DNA of 64,000 nt from Marsupella aquatica (lineage: Eukaryota; Marchantiophyta), in contig OZ316896.1 of NCBI GenBank assembly GCA_973895155.1, positions 5,704,001 to 5,768,000 on the forward strand. Reading direction: 5' to 3'. The notes below the pieces were generated by a model. It was not told where the DNA came from. It did not search any database and saw nothing but the letters and a program-made list of their open reading frames with translations. Positions 23,901 to 34,850 of the stretch are shown here, piece after piece. The translations under genes and the position numbers were made by a program. Numbering within the stretch: the first letter of the stretch is position 1; every line of letters starts with the position of its first letter.

Positions 23901-26883
23901 CTTGATTAATCTTGCAGTGAAGGAAGTAGGCATACGCAATCGTAGACACCATCGAATCCAAGTCTGCATCCAATTAATTCAGAAAATAGCTTGGGTTTAG
24001 GACATGATGATATCTCTACCACGGTTGTCGCAGTTCTCGTAAGCATTCAGGTGTGACAGCGTGGGCTTTATATACACAGGGCCGATAGCGGGGCCAATAG
24101 GCAGTAAGTGGAACATAGATGATCAACTGAATCTTGAAGTAGGCTAGGAGAATATCGGATGACGTACCTGAATTCTCCTTACCCAACACAACGGTTAGAT
24201 ATCTTCCCAGCACCTCTGCTTCGACCTCTTTTCTGCAGCCATCGAGAAACTTGTTGAGCCCAGAAATGTCCCCCGGGAACGGGCCCATCCCGCCAAAGGG
24301 GAGCCACCCTCCGTTGTAACTTGCAGCGGCCACCTTAGTTAGTGGCATTCCGACATTATCCTCAGTAGCACCATCGTTTTGGAAGGCGGGAAAAGCACTC
24401 TTAGTTGCATCCGGCTTCCGGCTTTTACTAGGAGTGTGCCTAGAGCCAGCTGCAGAGTTATACACATTTTCCTGCTTCAAGTTGCCACCAGTAGGATAGT
24501 GTCTGCCATGCATGTTGGCATAGTCTGCTGCACTTCCTAAGTTTCTCCCACTACCCTGTCTGGTGAGAGGAGCAAGAGATGCATTTTCCTCCTTGAAGTT
24601 CTTGTTCCTACTGCTGCTCCTTCGCCTTGAGCCAGTTGCAAAGTCAGATTCACCTTCATGCCTCAAGCTTCTACCGGGAGTCAATTTGTCCCTTCGCCTT
24701 GAGCCAGTTGCCAAGTCAGATTCTCCTTCATGTCTCAAGCTTCTACTGGGAGTCAAGTTGTCCCTTCGCCTTGAGGCAGTTGCCAAGTCAGATTCACCTT
24801 CATGCCACAAGCTTCTACCAGGAAAGTCAGCCGCTGAATCATCTTCACGCTTCAAGTTCCCACCGTTGCTAACGAGCCTTCTATTTGTCCTGTGAGTATC
24901 AGCCGGTCCTTTCTTCTCTTCATCTTCACGATTCAAGTTGTCCTTGTTTCTACTGATCATGCTCCTCCGCCTTGAACCAGTTGCCAAGTCAGATTCACCT
25001 TCATGCCTCACGCTTCTACCGGGAAAGTCAGCCGCTGATTCATCTTCAGGCTTCAAGTTCCCACCGTTGCTAACGAGCCTTCTATTTGTCCTGTGAGTAT
25101 CAGCCGGTCCTTTCTTCTCTTCATCTTCACGATTCAAGTTGTCCTTGTTTCTACTGATCATGCTCCTTCGCCTTGAGCCAGTTGCCAAGTCAGATTCGCC
25201 TTCATGCCTCAAGCTTCTACCGGGAAAGTCAGCCGCTGATTCACCTTCAGGCTTCAAGTGCCCACCTCTATTTGTCCTTTGACTATCAGCCGGTCCTTTC
25301 TTCTCTTCATCTTCGCGCTTGAAGTTGTCCTTGCTCCTACTGGTGCTGCTTCGCCTTGCGCCAGCTACAGAGTCAGCTTCACCTTCATGCCTCAAGCTCT
25401 GCCTCGAGCTTCTACCGGGGCTTCTACCCTGAAAGTCAGGTGCTATATCATGTTCACGCTTCAAGTTTCCACCGGTGCCAGCGTGCCTTCTATTGGTCTT
25501 GTGAGTGTCAGCAGGCCTTTCATCTTCGCGCTTCAGGTTCCCACCAGAGCTAGCATGCCTCCTGTCTGTCCTGGTGGCATCAGCTGGTTTTTCGTCCCTC
25601 ATCTCTGATCTCAGTGATCTTACTTTGGAATGGTTGGGTCCTGCGCCGTCCAGCTTCAAATCAACGTTCAAGCCGTCACTGCTGCCTGCCCTGGTGTTTG
25701 CAAATCTGGCGCTACTGGATCGAGCTTCTTGCGGCTTTAAGAAAATCTCGGTGCTGTCGAGATTGATCAGTCTTTTTGCTCCACTGGGCATTACGATGGT
25801 AGCCGATCCAGCAGGAGAATCAGGTGGGATGCGCTGACGAATTTGAGCAGGTGATAGTTCCCTGTGACCATTTGATGGTTTCGTAAGGTTCCTCACTATG
25901 CTTGAAGCCGAATTGGACCTCCTCAAACTATTATTTTTAACTGCAGGAACATATTCATGCTTGGTTTCCTCGGCATTAGCTGGCTTCGTTGGTAAATCTC
26001 TTGACTGTGAGGCAGTCATATTTGCGTACTTTTGAGTCCTGCTCGCTGGCATACTGTCCACATCCCTTCGCGCAGGCTTGTCCTCGTTCTCGGAGGTTGA
26101 GGACCTACTGTTTTCGGAGATCTCCTTTTGGCGGCCTTGCTTACGAGATGCAGTACCTCTTCTTCCAGGAGGCGGCTCTCGTAAACTGTTTACCCAACTA
26201 CTGGTGCTGTTCTCCACGAAGGGATCCAATGTAGTCGCCCTTGCAGCATGCACCTGGTCATTGTTTTGGAGCCCTATTGAGTGCTTCATTAACTCCTCTC
26301 GTATTAGGAGGATATCGTGTGCTCGTCGTTGTGTTTCTTCTTGATTGGGCGATGAATCTGAAGGAGAAGAATCCGCGGAAGATTTTGGTGATCTCGAGGT
26401 CCTTATTCGTGGAAGATGGGTGCCTAAGGAGTCAACGAAATCAGCAGCATCAGCAGCATCAGGAGCTGTAAAAGGCGACCACGTTGATGATCTTGATGAT
26501 GTCGAAACTGTACTACTGTTGGTGGAGCGGGCGGGTTTGGAATCCACAACATCAGTAGCAGCAAATGAAGCTGTATCGGAGAATTTCGCTGCCGGCCTTG
26601 ATGACTTCAAATTTCTACTTCTTGGGGGACGGATACCATTCGAATCCCGATGACCAGTTACATTAGCTGCTTACAGGCAATCGGCAAATGTTAGTGACTG
26701 TTACCTGGATCGTTTCCACATAGGTCCATGAATTTCAACAAATACAACTCGAAGTTTGCAAGACAAACCTCCGAAATTCACAACTGTGAGTTTGGAGAAT
26801 TAAACAGTAGGCTTACTTGATGTTGCGTGTTTGTAGAAGTTGGACAGGCTCTTGTTCAAACGTTCGCGAGCCTCCGTAGGCAT
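20960..26883 (-). CDS. PRUNE: PRUNE-type DHH exopolyphosphatase/phosphodiesterase with long repetitive N-terminal extension
   Basis: PRUNE proteins are DHH-superfamily metal-dependent phosphoesterases acting on short polyphosphates and nucleotides. Exons read on the minus strand: 26883-26817, 26666-24168, 23963-23779, 23630-23550, 23349-23305, 22827-22783, 22608-22522, 22392-22260, 22074-21991, 21825-21724, pieces near 21390-21210 and one starting at 21042. The start chosen is the ATG at 26883 (MPTEARERLNKS). Residues 1 to about 845 are Ser/Arg/Glu-rich, disordered and repetitive. The catalytic part follows: VVLGKENS/DLDSMVST (motif I, with GK where most members have GN), FIFVDE, LVLVDHSKL (the DHH motif as DHS), TIIDHNL, VGSCCTIIAEKYA, GPILLDTTNLD, DVSHLSTKDVL and QREILVVLEDNE. 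C-terminal exons probably reach about 20.35 kb but their splice sites are unclear. The reading frame is intact where resolved. Confidence 0.85.
24563..25600 (-). repeat. In-frame tandem repeats in the PRUNE N-terminal extension
   Basis: Nucleotide units of 201 bp (67 codons) start at about 24830 and 25031 and a partial one at 25232 (plus-strand coordinates). Shorter degenerate units lie on both sides. Each full unit encodes the blocks RHEGESDLATGSRRR, NREDEEKKGPADTHRTNRR and SNGGNLKPED. The period is divisible by three and no stop occurs, so the repeats expand the protein without breaking it. This is a young protein-coding minisatellite. Confidence 0.92.
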
Positions 26884-26889
26884 TTCCTG

Positions 26890-28046
26890 CGTTACATGCA
26901 AATGCGTCAATCTATGAAAATTACAGCACTGCTGTCATATATTTTGACTTCAGTCTACCGCCACATCAAAATTAGTGAAATCCAGTAGTTCAAATTTGAC
27001 GTTCAACAGGCAGGATAGACGGAGCACGATTAAAAATAAGATTGTTTCTTGCCTCATTTCACTAATTACAGTATCTAGATCCAGTTGAGCTTGAAGAGAA
27101 GGGCAGGCAGCCAATTATAAGACGATAGGTAGCGGGTCTGTTCAACATGATGCAAGGAAGCCATAGACGCACCTGCTTGCGGGCACGAGAGGTACATCGA
27201 CAAATTGAGGTCAGAACTACGGGAATTTCACGAGAATTGGCTTAGTGAATTCATCACTCAGCGTTGCATGGATCCCGTACCTTCAGTTGCATTCCGCTGC
27301 AGTTTGCGTGCAATCGACAAGCTGTGAAGTCGAGTCACACACACATGATTAGAGCTCTCCATGCACTGTGCCTTCCTTCGATGCTAGAGGCTTTTTCCTG
27401 CCAGTCTCCAGAATCGTCCGTCTGCCTGATTACGTGACTTCCACACGATTGATAATCCTCTCTCTGGAAATTATCGCTCACAGCCCCGGCCGGATGGGCA
27501 TTCAACTGATCGATCGATCAATTCTGAAGCAATCTAATTAATCTTGTGAATGAGTAGAAGGGACGGAATCAAGCAGTATCTGACTCAGTTGGCAATTAAT
27601 TTGTGTTTCGTAGCCGCCTGTGTAAGCTATAAGCTGAACAAATGGATAAATTAATAAGAGAGCCATTGGTAACACCCACAGTGCTTGACTGTATCTTGAC
27701 CAAGTCCGTTGGCCGAATTCTTTTCCCACCTCGCCACCAGTCCAAAATCAGGTCGATCAAGGATCGATCGACGAAAACAAGTTCCGCGTTGTCGAAATTC
27801 TAGTATTCGTCCGCCTTGTTGATTACTCTATTTCGTGCACTGGAATTGCACGACCGGCCGCATTAGAAATTGTTTGGACACTAGCTTGCGTCTGATGCCA
27901 TCTGCCAAAAGGGATGAGTGCTCGACAGGAATGACATCGAGCATAACGTCGAGCGCCAACCATAGCTTTTGACGGGAGAGGATAACTGAATGGAATTTAA
28001 TTTTGGACTCGAAAGCGGGAAGACAAAAACAATACTTACACAAGCC
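26890..28046. other. Upstream region of PRUNE
   Basis: Presumed 5' UTR exons and promoter of the minus-strand PRUNE gene. No independent gene is seen; the short frames at 27.5-28.1 kb have no motifs. Confidence 0.4.
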
Positions 28047-28472
28047 CAGTTCACCGTAATTAGTGTTATCCAACAATTAGGGCAAAATTAGTGTTATTAG
28101 CACTATTTTTGATAAACATAATTTTGATTACCATAATTAGTTGTTATGCAAAAATTAATACAAAATTAGTGTTATTAACTCTATTTCTGATAAAAATGAT
28201 TTTGAGTCCAATTAACACTAACAGTTTTTTTTCACTTTTATTTATGTTGCTAGCAAAAAATGGACTATCTTGAGTCCAAAGTAACACTAATTATTGTGGA
28301 TTTTTCAAAACAGTGTTTTTCCCTCTATTTTTTTCACTCTTGAGATCATAGTAACACCGATTCATGTGTGTGGAAATAGTGTTAGCACAAAATTAGTGTG
28401 ACTAATTCACGAGTAGACCGTGAAAATGGGCACTTTTGAATTACTATTAGTCACACTAATTACGGTGAACAG
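28047..28472. mobile_element. MITE-like element with 17-bp terminal inverted repeats
   Basis: TTCACCGTAATTAGTGT at 28050-28066 is perfectly repeated in inverse orientation at 28453-28469, enclosing 420 bp with no coding capacity. CAG flanks both ends (28047-28049 and 28470-28472) and may be a 3-bp target duplication. The interior is AT-rich, with several ATTAGTGTTA/TAACACTAAT boxes in both orientations. Superfamily is not certain; a 3-bp duplication would suit CACTA or PIF/Harbinger. Confidence 0.8.
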
Positions 28473-29235
28473 TGTAATATATTTTAAATTCCTCAGTTTT
28501 CCTTGTGCTTTGGCCAATTGATGCCCTTAGTGACTTTTCACGTTTGCCACTTAATGACCTTACATTTGATTTTTATGGGTCTAGTTAGAGACTTGCAAAT
28601 TTATAAATTCAGAGAAAATTCCACATCATCCATTAATTCTTATCCGTTGGATTTTACTTATCAATGGTGGAGATTGTGTGACCATTGAAGACACTCGTGT
28701 GGCAACCGTGAATGAAATGTTGGGTACATCTGCAGGAATGCTATACATTCTTTGATGCCAAATTTAAACAAAAACTTGGATAGTACTTGGGACAATAAAA
28801 TAAGATAACAAGCTAGTCGTAACCATTGATGTTTGTTGATCAATGATGAGAGTTGTGCAATGTGGGTTGATGCACAATAAAGTTGCTCATGTATTAATTG
28901 CCATGTGTGCAAGAATGGAAGCATGTGCAAGAATAGTAATGTGTGAGAAGTATAACGCATGTCAAATCTATGCTAATTGTCGCTCAAAAATTGGGAAAGA
29001 GTAATTATTAAATATGGGCCAGTAATGTGGGTCAACTAAGTTGAGGCCAAAATCAACATGGATCTCTAAAACAAATCATTTTTTTCTACTCAACCAAATG
29101 GGCTGAACATTCTCTAGGGGATAGAGGAAAGCTAGGGAAATCTAGAGTTAAAGTTGAAGCTCAAACTTACCTCCAAATTGTGAATTAAAAATATATTGAT
29201 ATTCCAACTTTGTCTTACAATCTTAGTTACTCTAA
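28473..29235. other. Intergenic, AT-rich
   Basis: No gene, repeat or RNA recognised between the MITE-like element and the minisatellite. Confidence 0.4.
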
Positions 29236-29690
29236 GCCTATATATGGATGTGTGCACCTTAATGTCTCAACTTATAACCTTATCAATTTCAGAGTTACAA
29301 TTCAGGTCAAACAGTACACCGACCCTTGCGGATGTGTGCACCAGAACGCCTTAACTTGTAACCTTATCAATTTTAAAGTTACAATTGGGGTCAAACAGTA
29401 CACCGACCCTTGCGGATGTGTGCACCAGAACGCCTTAACTTGTAACCTTATCAATTTTAAAGTTACAATTGGGGTCAAACAGTACACCGACCCTTGCGGA
29501 TGTGTGCACCAGAATGCCTTGACTTGTAACCTTATCAATTTTAAAGTTACAATTGGGGTCAAACAGTACACCGATTCTTGCGGATGTGTGCACCATAATG
29601 CCTTAACTTGTAACCTTATCAATTTTAAAGTTATAATTGGGGTCAAAAAGTACACCAACCTCGCCGATGTGGGCACCAAGATGCCTTAAC
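29236..29690. repeat. 84-bp minisatellite, about five copies
   Basis: The box ACAGTACACCGACCCTTGCG recurs at 29311, 29395, 29479 and (varied) 29563, with degenerate copies at each edge. The inner copies are nearly identical. Because 84 is a multiple of three, frames on both strands stay open throughout (159 codons plus, 125 codons minus). This is a consequence of the period rather than evidence for a protein. Confidence 0.93.
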
Positions 29691-31533
29691 TTGTGATCTT
29701 CTTAATTGTTAACGTAAAGACATGTTATGTTAAGAGTAGTATCAAATGTTATCTTGCTTTTGCTATTTCTATTGGAAAAGGAATTTCAAAAGGAAATAAC
29801 TCTCAATCTAAAGTCTTCTTACCCCTTTCTTTGTAGCAAAGTTCCGTAGATAGAGTATCAATATTTACATTTTTCCAGTTGTCAAGATTTGAAAAAGAAA
29901 TAATTATCACAAAAATCAATAGACTAAGGTAATCTTGGAACTTAACAAATGTTTGATATAGATTTATCACAAAATATATTATCTAGCAATCACACAGTTT
30001 CTTGACCATAAGGAGAGAAGGAAAAGAAGGCAAACCTGTATAATTTCAAGTGTTGTCAAAGAATTGAGCTTGCTATTGAATGTCAAATAATTTGTAAATT
30101 CTCCCAAGTTTGTCTAGCAACCAAGAGTAAAATGTTCATCTCAAGAAAGGGCGAAGAGGTCGGCTCAACCATTGAATTGAAAGGACATTGGGCCACTTCA
30201 CAACTAATAAAATCCATACAAACTGTAATTATTAAACAAAACATGCAATTCTTCAAACCTAACTGGGTCACATGATGAGAGCCATACAAAAAAAACTCTG
30301 CCACTTGATGTAAGCCTCCAAGCTTGAATGTCTCCTGTAAACCATACTCCCACCTAGCCTAAAGTATGCTATAAACCCCCACTATGAACTCCCTAGCTAG
30401 GCACACCAAAAGAGCTAGTCATGAGTCCAACCTCCAATCAACCTGCACAAGCACAACAAATTAGTCCCTAAACATTGAACACAACAACACTAAATCTCCT
30501 ATCCAACCTATTTTGTTCAGCTTATTAGAGTTATAATCTCTACATAATGGAGAATGATACATTTAATAATAAGACAAAGTAACATCATAAAGTACAATTG
30601 ATTACATAATCCACATCATGCAAGAAAATAAGTGATCATACTCCCATGAAAGTTGGTGTATATGACCTCTCTCTCACTCTCTCCAATAGCTATGATCACC
30701 TATGATGATTCTACACTTATGGTTTTTGTTTTTATTTCCACTTGCCATGATCATTAGGACAATGATGAGAATTTTGTTTTATTAGCAATTTAACAAATTT
30801 ATTAGCAAATTATTGTCAATAAAACAAAATTAACAATTGAATCTTCAAACTAAGTTGCCCAAGATAATATCATAGATATTTACAACTAGTGGTTCATTTT
30901 TCTTGTCACATCCTCTTATTATTGTAGATGAGCTTTAGATGTCAATTCTACAAAATTAAATTTTATGCACATGAATTTCAAAATACAAATTTATAACACT
31001 CCTTTCAATGCACTTTGGCAATCTGATCTAGCCTACATAGAACACTCCTACATAGAACACTCCTTTGAATACATTTTGACAATGTGATCTAGCCCATACA
31101 CAACACTCTATTGAATGCACGTTGACAATCTCATCCACCCAAAACAATTGAGCTGGACCCACATACTAGTTCACTTTGTATTTTTTAGTAATGAGTGCAT
31201 TGTTGGAGTAGATTGCCTCTAAAGATTTGTATCACCTCTTTAATAAGATTCTATTCTACTTTTACAAAAATTAGTAAGAGTAAAAATCTATGATTAGTCA
31301 GATCTTTAATAGAGCATTGTGGCAGTAAGAGTCACTCAAAACTCAAGTTTACTCTTTGATTTTTGGGGCATTATATCACACATTGCCCTATAAACAAGAC
31401 ATTCTATATGTAGAAAGACTTGAGGAATCTCTCTCCTCACATGCTACCTTGAAAACTCCTTCACTCTATCTGATCCTCATGCCTATGTTATACTTAGCTT
31501 TTTATATTTAATGTGTACCAATCCAATGTCATT
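29691..31533. other. Intergenic, AT-rich
   Basis: No gene recognised. Small local duplications are visible around 31040-31080 (CCTACATAGAACACT twice). Nothing else stands out. Confidence 0.4.
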
Positions 31534-32070
31534 TGTTAGACATTTACTCTTAAGTCTACAGTTACTATGTATTGTGATTAGTCAAACCATAGTCATGATG
31601 ACAAGATTGATGGTACCAAAGGACAAAACAAGGACTAGCTCAAAAGTGAAGGAAATAACTAAAATATCATTAAAAATTAGCTGAACATACTTCAGAAAAG
31701 GTTGGTCACACTTCCAAAATGATATTGGGACTCCCAAGAAGTTTGTGATGCCATCCTACCCAAAGTGCTTCTTGTCTTTTGGTAGAACTACGCCTTTGGA
31801 CATGAAGAAAATTCTATACCTCTCAATCTTGTTTTCCACGAGAGATGCTTGATTAGGGTTAGATGTGGAATTAGTATATTCACTAGCAGAACTTAATTAG
31901 TTAATGAAATGAACCTTAGACTCATTGTTATAAAACCAGTTGAGAAATAGCCAAGGAGAACTTAATCAGTCTATGGATACTCAATATGGACAACGTGGTT
32001 AGAGTTAAGTGAAAATCTCTTTAGTGTTCCCATGGATGTATAGTCTGGTGAGGTGAATCACATATCTCCA
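31534..32070 (+). mobile_element. Old LTR-like remnant, copy 1
   Basis: It begins TGTTAGACATTTAC and contains, in order, an ACCAGTTGAGAA-AAGGAGAACTT box, a CTC(A)ATATGG box and GTGTTCCCATGGATGTA. The same series occurs at 54503-54880, starting TGTTAGGCATTTAC and including GTGTTCCCGTGGACGTA. The latter box resembles the conserved part near the 3' end of many plant copia LTRs. This copy carries an extra stretch of roughly 200 bp (about 31610-31860). Borders and target duplication are not identifiable. Confidence 0.55.
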
Positions 32071-33066
32071 TGTTGACTACTTAACATGTGTTCATTGGAT
32101 GTTGCACATGATTTGCATGCAATCTTATGAGTAGCGGGTGTTTGTTTACTCATGCAACACCAGTCCATTGCACAATTGTCATTCATTTGTGAAAATCAAG
32201 TCAGAGTTTCATTCCAATAGCTCTTGTCCACACACAGATCTGTGTAGTCAAATGATGTGGAAGTACACACAAAAGTTAGAAGGAGATCAATAGAAGGCAC
32301 AAATGAGTAGGGAGAGTCAGGGTCTGAGTTGAGGTTTGAGCCAGGGTGAGGCACTTGACACATGGGGAAGGTCACAAGCTTGGTGGGAAAGGAAAGACCA
32401 ACCAAGCCCCTTGAGGCTTCCCCTTCCCACCCGCCTTCCCACTGGTCCAATGATCTCCTCCCCTGGGTTTCAAAAATCCAATGGCTATTGAAAATATCAC
32501 ATAAATTGGACGCTACTCGGCCGACCACCTCCCCATTTTCTCCGGCCCGTCCCGTTGCCCTTGTTACTTTTTTTTTTCCTTTGCCTCACTGCATATTTAA
32601 GGTTTTTACTCCAACTTGCTTCTTCATTTCGCCTCTTGCCATGCACCCAGACGAGTCACAAAGAGCTTGCAGAGGTAGAGGTAGAGGGTTCACAGAGGAG
32701 TCGGGGAGTTGGGGAGGGCGGAAGGAGAGTGGAAGGGCAAAAGGTGCATGGGACAAGATCAGCCCACCATAGGGTCAATCATGGGTACCTGGAGGTATAG
32801 GTAGTCTGTCACATCCAACAAACAAGTAGTGACACAAGTTAGTATATAAGAGATATGGGGTTCACCTTTTGGTCCAGACTGGGGCTATGTCCATCCAAAC
32901 TAGGGCTATGTCCAAGGGAAAACATAAGACTGAGAGTTTTATGCATTGCATTCTCCAAGGGAAAACATAATACTGAGAGTTTTATGCATTGCATTCTTTC
33001 TGAACGTCATAATTAGTGAGTCAGCTCATCAGATTTAGTGAGTCAGCTCATCAGATTTAGCCCTGA
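32071..33066. other. Intergenic with small local duplications
   Basis: A 42-bp unit beginning TCCAAGGGAAAACATAA is duplicated at 32911 and 32953. A unit of about 24 bp containing GTGAGTCAGCTCATCAG is duplicated around 33015-33060. A 136-codon plus-strand frame at 32362-32772 shows no known motif. Confidence 0.45.
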
Positions 33067-33703
33067 GATGAATCGGCGCTGAGAATTCACACAGTCACGC
33101 ACAACTAAGACACAGAAAGAACTTTACATAATAATTTATAGAACATTGATTGCCCAAGAACAAAAAGTGCCATACCTGGCCAATCGATCACAAAGACAAG
33201 AAATTCAATAAGAGGGCAAAAACGAAAGAAAAGTAAGTGAGGGAAGATCCACAGCCAAAAAAGCCCAACTATCAGACAAAACGCGCAACAAACTGACATG
33301 CCTGGTAGAGCTACAAAGTAATCTACATAGAAGAGCTCCAAAGTAAACTACATATGAGAGTCACTAAGAGAGATTTGAGTAGAGGCGCCTCAGTCAGCCC
33401 AAACAGGATAAGCTTTACATAAGTTGAGGACTGAAGCAGCAACAAAACTGACTGAGTTAGCTCGCTACAGAAGAGACTGTAGACTTGCTCTGATGCATGG
33501 TTATATATGACTGCTTCTGGCTTACAGATTGTGGAAAGTCTAACAATCTTTGCACCTCCCCAACTGAGGTGAGAAAGAATTATTTTCAAACAATGTCAAG
33601 TTCATATTTTTTTTGTACTTGACATTTTCATCATCATCTTAGCGAGTGAGGATTAAACCACAATTACGTACGTGAGGTCTGAACACAATGGTGGATCGGT
33701 TTT

Positions 33704-34766
33704 CCATTGTAACCATTTCCCAGATACATTGTGGCCCAATTAACTTCTTGGAGCAACTCCACATCTTGCATGAAAGCCTCAAGCCGCTCAGAGAACTTCG
33801 ACTCCTTCAGGATGGGATTCCAAGGGCCACTGACGATGCAATATCTCGTGCTCTATAGAGTCAGATGATGAGCTCCGTGCGGTTTGCGAGAAATCAAAAT
33901 GGCCTTGTCTTGCAAGAAATTCACTACGGCAGGTAGCTGCCTTTTCTTGCTGTGTGCCCCACGTACGCATGGAATTGCTGGCTCATGACAACAAGACTCA
34001 GGAATAACTCCAGGAATGTTTCGCCGTTCGAATTACTTGGAAGTAGGAGGAAAGGAAGGAGAACGAACCCGACAGGCTAGGCAATGCCGTGGATGTTGTT
34101 GGCAAATTTTCTTTTGGTAATCCACGGTCACTTATGATGGCCCTGGAATGCATCTATTTTGCGAACCGCAAACGGTCTTAGCATCACCGTAGTTGTCAAT
34201 TTCCCAATGACTAATTCCAGTTCCCAGATCTACAAGTATGTAAGCAGCTATGGCTCCCACGCAAACACCTGCTTCGTCAGTAACACTGTTTGCAGCTAGC
34301 AACGCTTTCGCAACCATCCCTGCCGATACTGAAGCGCCAAATCCTAACCAGAGCCTGTGCTCGAGAGTAGGCTCGAGTCTGCTATACATCCACGAGTCCC
34401 ATTTCTGACTGTTTAGTGCCACGCAATGACGTTGTTTCTGCAGCTGACGTGGTTACCGCAGCTTCATATTTGGTTCGACGTTTATCTACCACTTAGTGAG
34501 GCGCTGATTCCGCCAAGACTGCTCGAACTATACAAGGCACTCCGCTCGAATCCCTTGTAGAAATATTCAAATGGCAGCTTCCGGCCGGATCTTGAAACGC
34601 CTACGAGATCGTGCAACCTCCTGCTGCTCTTGTTGGACGATAATGCCGAGGTGTTCTCTGAGCAGCTACTACTGAGAGAAAAATTGCATGAAAGACGGAA
34701 TTCGGGCTCAGCATTATCCACGGGACGTACGTAGGAAGCGCACCTTGGACTGATGGCTGTCACCAT
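33704..34766 (-). pseudogene. Broken copy of the plastid desaturase FAD4
   Basis: Reads alongside the intact FAD4 at 48436-49530. It starts at the equivalent ATG (34766) with MVTAISPRCASYVRPVDNAE. An insertion of a few bases after the VGVS segment (about 34590) shifts the frame. The middle reopens as LGFGASVSAGMVAKAL..NYGDAKT, with HWG changed to HWE, and then shifts again near 34150, destroying the GHHKRPW histidine motif. The 3' end lacks about 80 bp, including the last codons seen in the intact gene. Similarity continues past the gene's 3' end to about 33420 and, after an apparent insertion, to about 33080. This is therefore a DNA-level segmental duplication, not a retrocopy. Confidence 0.93.
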
Positions 34767-34782
34767 GTTTACGCATAAACGG

Positions 34783-34841
34783 GAGTATTACACATAAACC
34801 CGGCAAAGACATGTGGAGTGCATGTTTTATGTGTAATACTC
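34783..34841. repeat. Perfect 16-bp inverted repeat at the FAD4-pseudogene/ABCG junction
   Basis: GAGTATTACACATAAA at 34783-34798 is the exact reverse complement of 34826-34841, with a 27-base loop. It lies between the ATG of the FAD4 pseudogene and the first recognisable ABCG codons. The position suggests a rearrangement scar formed by fold-back repair, or a hairpin; this role is inferred. Confidence 0.9.
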
Positions 34842-34850
34842 TGCAAGTAG

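Noticed and set aside
24563-24895. Open frames on the plus strand opposite the PRUNE repeat exon
   Set aside because: They follow the repeat period of the minus-strand coding exon and have no independent motif; shadows of a low-stop repetitive sequence.
29236-29690. CRISPR-like array
   Set aside because: The 84-bp units are directly adjacent with no unique spacers, in a eukaryotic nuclear context; an ordinary minisatellite.
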